Of a stretch of DNA of 64,000 nucleotides, positions 45,607 through 51,713 are shown one piece after another. The position numbers were made by a program, and so were the translations under genes. Every line of letters begins with the position of its first letter. The stretch's first letter is position 1. This stretch comes from Aestuariibaculum lutulentum (GTDB taxonomy: Bacteria; Bacteroidota; Bacteroidia; Flavobacteriales; Flavobacteriaceae), in the NCBI RefSeq assembly GCF_032926325.1, contig NZ_CP136709.1:2636501-2700500 (forward strand), in the 5' to 3' direction. A model generated the notes under the pieces. That model was given only the letters and a program-made list of their open reading frames with translations. It was not told the DNA's origin and ran no database searches.

Positions 45607-47019
45607 TTATTTTAAAGTAGAAGGACAAACGTAGTTTGTTGTTGGGATTCCTGCATTTTTAATAGCAGCATAACCACCTGCAACATCAACTAAATTATGA
45701 ATACCTCTGCTTTTTAAAATTGAAGCAGCGATTACTGAGCGGTATCCACCAGCACAGTGAATGTAGAAAGGTTTGTCTTCAGGGAATTCAGCTAAATGAT
45801 CATTTAAATAATCAAGAGAGGCGTGGTGTGCATTTACCATGTGTTCTGATTTAAATTCACCATCTTTTCTAACATCAAACACAGGAACGTCTTCTTTGTC
45901 TAAAATAGCTTTGAATTCTTCAGCAGAAATCGATGAAATGGTATCGTACTCGAAACCGTTGTGTTTCCATGCTTCAAATCCACCTTTTAAGTATCCTAAA
46001 GTATTGTCGAATCCAACACGCGATAAACGGATGATGGTTTCTTCTTCGCGTCCTTCAGGAGCTACTAAAAGAATAGGTTGTTTAACATCTGCGATAAGTG
46101 CTCCTACCCAAGGGGCAAAACCACCATCAATACCTATAGAGATTGATCTTGGAATATGACCTTTAACGAAATCGTTTTGGTGACGTACATCTAAAATGAT
46201 GGCTGCGGTTTCGTTTGCAATGGCTTCAAATTCTTTTGGTTCTAAAGGTCGGGTTCCACGTTCTAAAACATCATCAATATCGTCGTAACCTTCTTTATTC
46301 ATTTTTACGTTTAACGGGAAGTATTGCGGTGGAGGTAATAAACCATCGGTAACTTCCTGAATAAATTCTTCTTTAGTCATATTAGCACGTAGGGCGTAGT
46401 TGGTTGCTTTTTGCTCACCAATAGTACCTACGGTTTGTTTACTAAGGTTTTTACCACAGGCAGAACCGGCACCGTGTGCAGGGTATACAATAACATCGTC
46501 TGCCAACGGCATAATTTTAGAACGTAAACTATCGAATAGTAACCCGGCTAATTGCTCCTGAGTCATATCGGCAGCTTTTTGAGCTAAATCTGGACGTCCA
46601 ACATCTCCTAAGAATAAGGTGTCACCACTAAAAATAGCGTGGTTGTTTCCGTTTTCATCTTTTAAAAGGTATGTGGTACTTTCCATGGTATGTCCTGGAG
46701 TGTGTAAAGCCACAATGGTAATGTTACCTAATTTAAACTCCTGACCATCGGTAGCGATAATCGCATCGAAGTTAGGGTTTGCGTTTGGACCATAAACAAT
46801 AGGAGCACCTGTTTGTTTTGAAAGCGTTACGTGTCCACTTACGAAATCGGCGTGGAAGTGTGTTTCAAAAATGTACTTAATGGTAGCGTTATTGTCTTCA
46901 GCTCTTTTAATGTAAGGTGATACCTCTCTTAAAGGGTCTATAATAGCGACTTCACCATTACTTTCAATGTAGTAGGCACCTTGTGCTAAACATCCGGTAT
47001 ATATTTGTTCTATCTTCAT
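45607..47019 (-). CDS. MBL-fold hydrolase fused to two rhodanese domains (persulfide dioxygenase-like)
   Basis: 470 residues from the ATG at 47019; an in-frame TTG 6 bases upstream is less likely. Residues about 1-250 are a metallo-beta-lactamase fold of the ETHE1/glyoxalase II type with THFHADFVSGH, HTPGHT, SGDTLFLGDVGR and PAHGAGSACG. Rhodanese domain 1 (about 265-365) lacks the catalytic cysteine: its loop reads LLVAPEGREEE. Rhodanese domain 2 (about 375-470) keeps it (IHCAGGYRS). Related enzymes oxidise glutathione or other persulfides to sulfite. It has its own operator-promoter and ends in a terminator. Confidence 0.9.
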   Translation of the reverse strand: MKIEQIYTGCLAQGAYYIESNGEVAIIDPLREVSPYIKRAEDNNATIKYIFETHFHADFVSGHVTLSKQTGAPIVYGPNANPNFDAIIATDGQEFKLGNITIVALHTPGHTMESTTYLLKDENGNNHAIFSGDTLFLGDVGRPDLAQKAADMTQEQLAGLLFDSLRSKIMPLADDVIVYPAHGAGSACGKNLSKQTVGTIGEQKATNYALRANMTKEEFIQEVTDGLLPPPQYFPLNVKMNKEGYDDIDDVLERGTRPLEPKEFEAIANETAAIILDVRHQNDFVKGHIPRSISIGIDGGFAPWVGALIADVKQPILLVAPEGREEETIIRLSRVGFDNTLGYLKGGFEAWKHNGFEYDTISSISAEEFKAILDKEDVPVFDVRKDGEFKSEHMVNAHHASLDYLNDHLAEFPEDKPFYIHCAGGYRSVIAASILKSRGIHNLVDVAGGYAAIKNAGIPTTNYVCPSTLK

Positions 47020-47039
47020 AATCAAATCGATATTTGGTG

Positions 47040-47083
47040 TAAAATTAGTTTATTTTAAAAAATTAAGGCGTAACATAAGTTAC
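47040..47083 (-). promoter_or_regulatory. Crp/Fnr-type operator and promoter of the MBL-rhodanese gene
   Basis: GTAAC-N4-GTTAC at 47070-47083, 22 bases, then TAATTTTA (47040-47047; one mismatch to TAnnTTTG), 20 bases before the ATG at 47019. The palindrome centre would fall near -41, the classical class II activator position. Confidence 0.7.
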
Positions 47084-47087
47084 AATA

Positions 47088-47885
47088 TTAGTGTTGTGAA
47101 AACTCCTTAATGATGATGTAAACAGCCATAATTAGTACAAACCAACCAAAGCTTGTTTTTAGTTTTTTGTTTGAAACGTACTTCGACAGATACCCTCCAA
47201 TTAAAATCCCTAGTATGGTAATAAATGAGAATGATAAAAGGAATGTCCAGTCTATATCTAAGGTGTGTAAATCACCAGTAAATCCTATAATGGAGTTAAG
47301 GGATACTATGACTAATGATGTGCCAACGGCGCGTTTCATAGGTAACCCTGCCCAAAGTACCAATGCAGGAACATATAAGAATCCGCCTCCGGCACCAATT
47401 AAACCTGTAATAACCCCAATAGTAGTTCCTTGGATAAAGGTTTTATAATATGGTTGTTTGGTATGGTTTTCAACAACTTCTTTTTTGGTTTTAATCATAG
47501 ATGTTGCCGCCATAAACATAATGATGGCAAAAAATACCATGATTGCCATTTCCTTAGTTAAAGTGTAGCCATTAAGTGTGAAAATGTCTTGAGGAATGGC
47601 AGGTACTAAAAATCGTCTGGAAATGTATACTGCTAAGAACGATGGGAATGAAAAAGATAATCCGGTTTTAAAATCGACTAAATTTTTCTTCGCTTTTTGG
47701 ATAACCCCAACCAAGGAAGAAGACCCCACAACAAATAAAGAATAGGCAGTAGCAACAATAGGATTGAACCCTAAAAGGTAAACCAATAGTGGAACGGTTA
47801 AAATGGAACCACCACCACCAATTAATCCCAGGACAAGTCCTATTAATAATGCGCCAACAAAGCCTATAATTTCTACAACAGTCAT
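47088..47885 (-). CDS. TauE/SafE family sulfite/sulfonate exporter
   Basis: A 265-residue inner-membrane protein with about eight hydrophobic helices and the two family repeats: GLVLGLIGGGGSILTVPLLVYL near the start and GVITGLIGAGGGFLYVPALVLW in the middle. TauE/SafE proteins export sulfite, sulfoacetate or similar anions. In this setting it probably removes sulfite made by the MBL-rhodanese protein whose gene follows. It follows the crp-like gene in the same direction but has its own operator-promoter. Confidence 0.9.
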   Translation of the reverse strand: MTVVEIIGFVGALLIGLVLGLIGGGGSILTVPLLVYLLGFNPIVATAYSLFVVGSSSLVGVIQKAKKNLVDFKTGLSFSFPSFLAVYISRRFLVPAIPQDIFTLNGYTLTKEMAIMVFFAIIMFMAATSMIKTKKEVVENHTKQPYYKTFIQGTTIGVITGLIGAGGGFLYVPALVLWAGLPMKRAVGTSLVIVSLNSIIGFTGDLHTLDIDWTFLLSFSFITILGILIGGYLSKYVSNKKLKTSFGWFVLIMAVYIIIKEFSQH

Positions 47886-47902
47886 AATTTTATTTTAAGC
47901 CA

Positions 47903-47946
47903 CAAAACTATACTACTTGTCGGGGGCACATTGTAACATTGGTTAC
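47903..47946 (-). promoter_or_regulatory. Crp/Fnr-type operator and promoter of the TauE gene
   Basis: GTAAC-N4-GTTAC at 47933-47946, exactly 22 bases, then TAGTTTTG (47903-47910), a perfect TAnnTTTG, 17 bases before the ATG at 47885. It is the best of the three sites and lies 6 bases after the end of the Crp/Fnr gene. Confidence 0.75.
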
Positions 47947-47951
47947 ATACT

Positions 47952-48584
47952 CTAAAGATCTAAAATTTTAATGTTATTTCGGTTTAACTTTATTTTTCCT
48001 TCGTTTTCAAGGGATTTTAATAATCTTGAAATAACAACTCTTGAGGTATGTAAATCGAAAGCGATGTTTTGATGGGTTACAATAATTTCGTCATTATGAT
48101 TTACCATGGCTTTATCTTTTAGATATTTTAACAGCCTTTCATCCATCTTTAAAAAGGCAATAGAGTCGATGGCTTCTAAAAGCTCGGTCATTCTGTCGTG
48201 GTAACTTTGAAGAATGAAGTTTAGCCAGCTTTTGTATTTTCCCATCCATTCGCTCATTTTTTCAACCGGAATCATAATAAGTTTGGTAGGGGTTTCTGCA
48301 ACGGCACGAATTTCGCTCTTTTTTTGTCCCATACAACAAGATAAGGTCATGGCACAGGTGTCGCCTCGTTCTATAAAATAGAGAAGGAGTTCGTCTCCTT
48401 TATCGTCTTCCCTTAATATTTTTACAGCGCCACTAACCAATAAAGGCATCGATTTTATGTATTCACCTATATCGATAAGCTGAAATCCTTCGGGTACTTC
48501 TTTGTAAGTTCCAACGTTATTTATTTCGTTTAATAGCGCATCTTCAAAGAGATAGCCATAGTTTTCTTTTAGTTCGGTAATCAT
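47952..48584 (-). CDS. Crp/Fnr family transcriptional regulator
   Basis: A 210-residue protein. Residues about 25-120 are a cyclic-nucleotide-binding-like sensor domain (PLLVSGAVKILREDDKGDELLLYFIERGDTCAMT). Residues about 135-210 are a Crp-type winged HTH (QNIAFDLHTSRVVISRLLKSLENEGKIKL). The sensor contains CAMTLSCCMGQKK, three cysteines within seven residues, which could sense persulfide, metal or redox state. The FNR four-cysteine pattern is absent. Its location upstream of three identical operator-promoter units makes it the likely activator of the sulfur module. Confidence 0.92.
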   Translation of the reverse strand: MITELKENYGYLFEDALLNEINNVGTYKEVPEGFQLIDIGEYIKSMPLLVSGAVKILREDDKGDELLLYFIERGDTCAMTLSCCMGQKKSEIRAVAETPTKLIMIPVEKMSEWMGKYKSWLNFILQSYHDRMTELLEAIDSIAFLKMDERLLKYLKDKAMVNHNDEIIVTHQNIAFDLHTSRVVISRLLKSLENEGKIKLNRNNIKILDL

Positions 48585-48792
48585 TAAAGCTCCAATTTTC
48601 AGTATAAAGATATTGACTAAATATTAAATAGCCTACATTAAAGTTGTAATAAGCTTGTTTTTAAAGGGTTGTGATAAGGTGAGTATAGGTGGATAAAAAT
48701 AATTGAAAAAAATATGAAATTATCTTTGTTAGAAATGTAGTTAGTTCTATATTTGCACACCGAAAACGAAAAATGTTTTCCTTATTGGTTTA

Positions 48793-48866
48793 GGTCGCGT
48801 AGCTCAGTTGGATAGAGCATCTGCCTTCTAAGCAGACGGTCACAGGTTCGAATCCTGTCGCGATCA
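48793..48866 (+). tRNA. tRNA-Arg (anticodon UCU)
   Basis: A 74-base cloverleaf. The acceptor stem GGTCGCG pairs with CGCGATC (one G-T pair). The D arm is GCTC...GAGC, the anticodon stem TCTGC/GCAGA encloses loop CTTCTAA with anticodon TCT, and the T arm is ACAGG-TTCGAAT-CCTGT. The discriminator is A and CCA is not encoded. It reads AGA codons. Its 3' end serves as integration site for the element that follows. Confidence 0.95.
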
Positions 48867-48867
48867 C
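48844..48867 (+). repeat. Left attachment site overlapping the tRNA-Arg 3' end
   Basis: The last 15 bases (TCCTGTCGCGATCAC, 48853-48867) recur exactly at 51331-51345. Extending to 24 bases adds 6 further matches and 3 mismatches. A tRNA 3' end repeated downstream is the classical trace of site-specific integration. Confidence 0.8.
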
Positions 48868-48877
48868 TGATATTTTG

Positions 48878-48917
48878 CCCGCAACTAATTGATTTTCAAT
48901 AAGTTGCGGGTTTTTTT
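48878..48917 (+). terminator. Terminator downstream of tRNA-Arg, carried by the element
   Basis: CCCGCAACT...AGTTGCGGG stem followed by seven T, 12 bases after the tRNA. Confidence 0.8.
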
Positions 48918-48935
48918 ATGCGATTATATTAACGA

Positions 48936-48957
48936 TTTGCACAACCTCTGCACAACC
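48936..48957. repeat. Inner direct repeat, left copy
   Basis: TTTGCACAAC followed by a second TGCACAAC unit. It matches 51206-51227 with only a few differences. Position just inside the element end suggests recombinase arm-type binding sites. Confidence 0.6.
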
Positions 48958-49066
48958 AGATTTGTTTTTTAATACATTGAAAATCAGGCTTTAATAGTGC
49001 TTTGGGAATCATTTTGCGATCCGATTTATTTATAAATTATTTAATTCCTAGTGTTGTTAAACAATA

Positions 49067-49789
49067 TTATACACTATTTCTTGGGTAATTGTTAATTTTT
49101 ATAACCTCTTTTTTAGCTGCGTATTGATGACAAATTTGCTTGAGGCTTAAATCTAAAAAAATGGAATACCATTGTATGTCACCAAAAGTCAGATTTAATT
49201 TTTCCCCTACATTTTGATCGTTAAATTTATTATTTGTTTTTTTTAAAAAGTCCTCAGTGATGATTGCTCCATTGTGTACAATTAAATTTCTTACTAATAT
49301 TAATTCTTTGATATTTGATAATAAATCATTTTTTCCACTAAAAGTATTTATGAAATCATAACCTAATTCTTTATTTAAATATTTTAATCTTCCGAAAACA
49401 CTTTCGTTAATCCATTTTATCTGGTTTTTAATGATTTTATTTTTTGATATTTCTTCAGCAGATATTTCAATGGTGTTTTCTAGGCCTAAAATCAGATAAA
49501 TCATTTTATTTAACCTGTCTTCAGCAATTGAACATAAATATATGATTGACATTTCTCCGATGTAGATGGGTATTAATCTTTTAGTCTTATTACTAAGGCT
49601 TTTGAAAAATTTTTCTAAACTTTCCTTGTTGTAATCTTCGGATCTTTCAACGAAATCAGAATATGTTTCTTCATTTTTAATACCAATTTGGTCTTGATGA
49701 GTTAGGATTTTTATGATATTATGAGAAACATTAATTATAAAATCTCTCTTAATTTTATTGAGCTCTCTGTAAGTGTCTCTATGATCCAT
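49067..49789 (-). CDS. HEPN-like protein, probable toxin or RNase partner
   Basis: A 240-residue, mostly helical, basic soluble protein. The segment LVRNLIVHNGAII (about residues 170-182) contains R-x4-H, the catalytic motif of HEPN ribonucleases, in the RNxxxH form. Upstream helices (YLCSIAEDRLNKMIYLILGLE) resemble the HEPN four-helix bundle. I do not recognise a specific family. It begins 31 bases after the stop of the ApeA-like gene, in the same direction, so the two probably form an operon. HEPN proteins cleave RNA in many abortive-infection and toxin-antitoxin systems. The function here is inferred from motif and context. Confidence 0.65.
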   Translation of the reverse strand: MDHRDTYRELNKIKRDFIINVSHNIIKILTHQDQIGIKNEETYSDFVERSEDYNKESLEKFFKSLSNKTKRLIPIYIGEMSIIYLCSIAEDRLNKMIYLILGLENTIEISAEEISKNKIIKNQIKWINESVFGRLKYLNKELGYDFINTFSGKNDLLSNIKELILVRNLIVHNGAIITEDFLKKTNNKFNDQNVGEKLNLTFGDIQWYSIFLDLSLKQICHQYAAKKEVIKINNYPRNSV

Positions 49790-49820
49790 AGGTTTTGAAT
49801 TTAATAGATTATTTCATTGA

Positions 49821-51044
49821 TTAAATTTTAACTAAGTACTTTTCCACATTACTAGGGATTTTAAGTGGTTCTTTTATTCCTACTTCGCCTAAAAATATTT
49901 CTCGAATAATAAATTCTAAAAGGTAATTAGCCTGGTGTATTTCTAAACTATTTAAACTTTTTTCTTTGTGTTTTTCTTCAAGATGAGTATGATAATTTCT
50001 TGTTATTTTTAATGTTTCGGAAAATTTATCTATATCATTAATATTATGGCTGATGCAAGAATTCTTTAATAAATAATTTAGCCTAGTTTTTAAACAGTCA
50101 TCTTTTTTTATGTTGTTTTTATGATAGTTTTCTAAAATTGAGATGTAAGTGAGAAACTTATTTTCTACAAAAACTTCATTATTCCCATACACACTAAAGA
50201 AATTTAATATAGCTAGTTCTAGTTTAACTTGCTTTTCAAACCATTTAGAAAAAATTTTTTGAGAATTATCTTTAAAAAACTTAAAATTAATTTTTTGTGT
50301 AATATTTGTTTCAAGTTTATTTCGTCTTTTTAATAATTTATAGTTGATACTATCAGTTGTTCTTAGTTCAATGGAATTAGAGTAAAAGGGAGTAAATAGG
50401 ATTAAATTAAAGAGGTGCTCTATAGATGCTATAATATTTTTGGAACTTTTTATTTCAAATGATTCTGCTGTTTTGATATTAATAAATACTGATTCGTTTA
50501 TGGAGGAGCTTCTTCGACCTTTAAAATTTGATGATGCTCTAAAGAAAATATATATATCGAAATCTTTATTTTTAAATAAATTAATTATGTCTGGCTGTTT
50601 GTACAGATGATTTATTTCAAATGAATCTTCTATATCTGTTTTAAAATTAAATCCAGTAAAAGGAACCCAATTGTTAATTAAATCTGAGTTTAACATAATT
50701 GTATTATATGTCCTATCATTAATGTTGCGATCGAAGCTTGGGGTAATTATAGCTAGATTAGATGTATACTTGAATTTATTTAAGGAGCCGGTTAATTGGT
50801 AGTTTTTGTATACGTCATATAGTTTTATTGAGTATGTTTTTGATTCATCATGACAATTTAAATATCCTAAAACCAATGCTAAATTTTTATTTCCATGTAA
50901 TACACTAGTTTCAGGTTCGAAAGATTGCAGAGAGGTTATGGTTGCTATGCCTTTATCATCTATATATAAAGTCGAAATGATTTTTTTATCTTCATTATCA
51001 GGTATCCAGAAAATTCCTTCGAAGTATTTGTTGTAATAATCCAA
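49821..51044 (-). CDS. ApeA-like HEPN anti-phage protein
   Basis: 407 residues. The start must be TTG at 51044: no in-frame ATG lies between the upstream stop and residue 100, and the conserved domain begins at about residue 8. The N-terminus FEGIFWIPDN...ISTLYIDDKG resembles the ApeA N-terminal domain. The C-terminal helical part (about residues 270-390) ends with LKITRNYHTHLEEK, giving the HEPN R-x4-H motif, then the helix YLLEFIIREIFLG. ApeA is a single-gene anti-phage HEPN protein known from defence screens. Here it is followed by a second HEPN gene, an arrangement I do not recall as described. No signal peptide. Confidence 0.7.
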   Translation of the reverse strand: MDYYNKYFEGIFWIPDNEDKKIISTLYIDDKGIATITSLQSFEPETSVLHGNKNLALVLGYLNCHDESKTYSIKLYDVYKNYQLTGSLNKFKYTSNLAIITPSFDRNINDRTYNTIMLNSDLINNWVPFTGFNFKTDIEDSFEINHLYKQPDIINLFKNKDFDIYIFFRASSNFKGRRSSSINESVFINIKTAESFEIKSSKNIIASIEHLFNLILFTPFYSNSIELRTTDSINYKLLKRRNKLETNITQKINFKFFKDNSQKIFSKWFEKQVKLELAILNFFSVYGNNEVFVENKFLTYISILENYHKNNIKKDDCLKTRLNYLLKNSCISHNINDIDKFSETLKITRNYHTHLEEKHKEKSLNSLEIHQANYLLEFIIREIFLGEVGIKEPLKIPSNVEKYLVKI

Positions 51045-51205
51045 TTGGCGTAAAATGTTTTGTTAGTTCAAAATTTTCCTTCAATTTAAGTATCTTTTTT
51101 TTGAACTATCAACTCTTATACAATTAGTTATTAACTTATTTATTTTAATGTTGTATTGTCTACTGTTAGGTTATTTGGATTTGATACATAAAAGTAAGAT
51201 TCGAA

Positions 51206-51227
51206 TTTGCACAACATTTGCACAACA
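51206..51227. repeat. Inner direct repeat, right copy
   Basis: TTTGCACAAC followed by TTGCACAAC; same orientation as the left copy at 48936-48957 and at a similar distance from its attachment site (95 versus 69 bases). Confidence 0.6.
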
Positions 51228-51321
51228 TTTTTGATATTGATTGATACCTAGTGTAATATAAATAGAAAGATTTTTTCTATTTTTCTTCTATTTGTAGGTC
51301 TTTAAGTTTATATGAGATATA

Positions 51322-51345
51322 AGATTCGTTTCCTGTCGCGATCAC
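51322..51345 (+). repeat. Right attachment site (duplicate of tRNA-Arg 3' end)
   Basis: Matches 48844-48867 in 21 of 24 positions, including an unbroken 15-base core. The T-loop part is degenerate and there is no upstream cloverleaf, so this is not a second tRNA. Confidence 0.75.
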
Positions 51346-51348
51346 AAA

Positions 51349-51378
51349 GGCTTCACTAGAAATAGTGGAGCTTTTTTG
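51349..51378 (+). terminator. Displaced original terminator of tRNA-Arg
   Basis: GCTTCACTA-GAAA-TAGTGGAGC hairpin with one G-T pair and a six-T tract, beginning 4 bases after the right attachment core. Its position relative to the core mirrors the terminator now found after the tRNA. Confidence 0.65.
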
Positions 51379-51656
51379 TTTTTAATAACTTCGTAACAAA
51401 ATTAGTGATAATAGTCACATCCATATGATTATCTAAGTAGGTTCAGTTTTTATTAATCCTCGATATCTTAAAAATATCATAAAATTAAAAATTGCTATAA
51501 GGGTATTTATCTTTTTAAGCGTTTTCTTAAAAATCTCCTGCCGAAGTTTTTTATGAGAGAGGAAAATGAAAGCTGATGATTTTTAGACTTCTCACTGAAC
51601 TATATTTTTTTCATAATATACAATTTGAATTAGTCACTCAAAACTAAGTGAAGAAG

Positions 51657-51692
51657 TAAAAAGGGTTACCCTGGTAGTAACCCTTTTTTTTA
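51657..51692 (+). terminator. Orphan terminator upstream of the aspartyl protease gene
   Basis: AAGGGTTAC...GTAACCCTT stem with eight T following. No recognised gene ends here on either strand, so it may end a short RNA transcribed from 51380-51650 or block readthrough. Confidence 0.65.
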
Positions 51693-51713
51693 AATAACGA
51701 ACAAACTAAATTT

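Larger units (their letters stand above)
48853..51345. mobile_element. 2.5-kb integrated element at tRNA-Arg with two HEPN genes and no integrase
   Basis: Bounded by the 15-base direct repeat of the tRNA 3' end. Just inside each end is a copy of a 20-22-base motif built from two TGCACAAC units (48936-48957 and 51206-51227). Within are two minus-strand genes, both HEPN-like, visibly more AT-rich than the flanks. No integrase, relaxase or replication gene is present, so mobility would need a helper, or the integrase has been lost. Past the right end lies a hairpin that probably was the original tRNA terminator. Confidence 0.75.
51045..51713. other. 669-base region holding the right end of the element and its flank
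   Basis: Contents from left to right: upstream region of the ApeA-like gene, the right inner repeat (51206-51227), the right attachment copy (51322-51345), the displaced tRNA terminator (51349-51378), about 280 AT-rich bases without a convincing gene, and a strong hairpin terminator (51657-51692) just before the protease gene. Confidence 0.6.

Noticed and set aside
48867..51322. Complete prophage or conjugative element
   Set aside because: Only two genes are present; no integrase, structural, transfer or replication gene can be found.
51322..51345. Second tRNA gene
   Set aside because: Only the 3' 24 bases resemble tRNA-Arg; no acceptor, D or anticodon arm precedes them.
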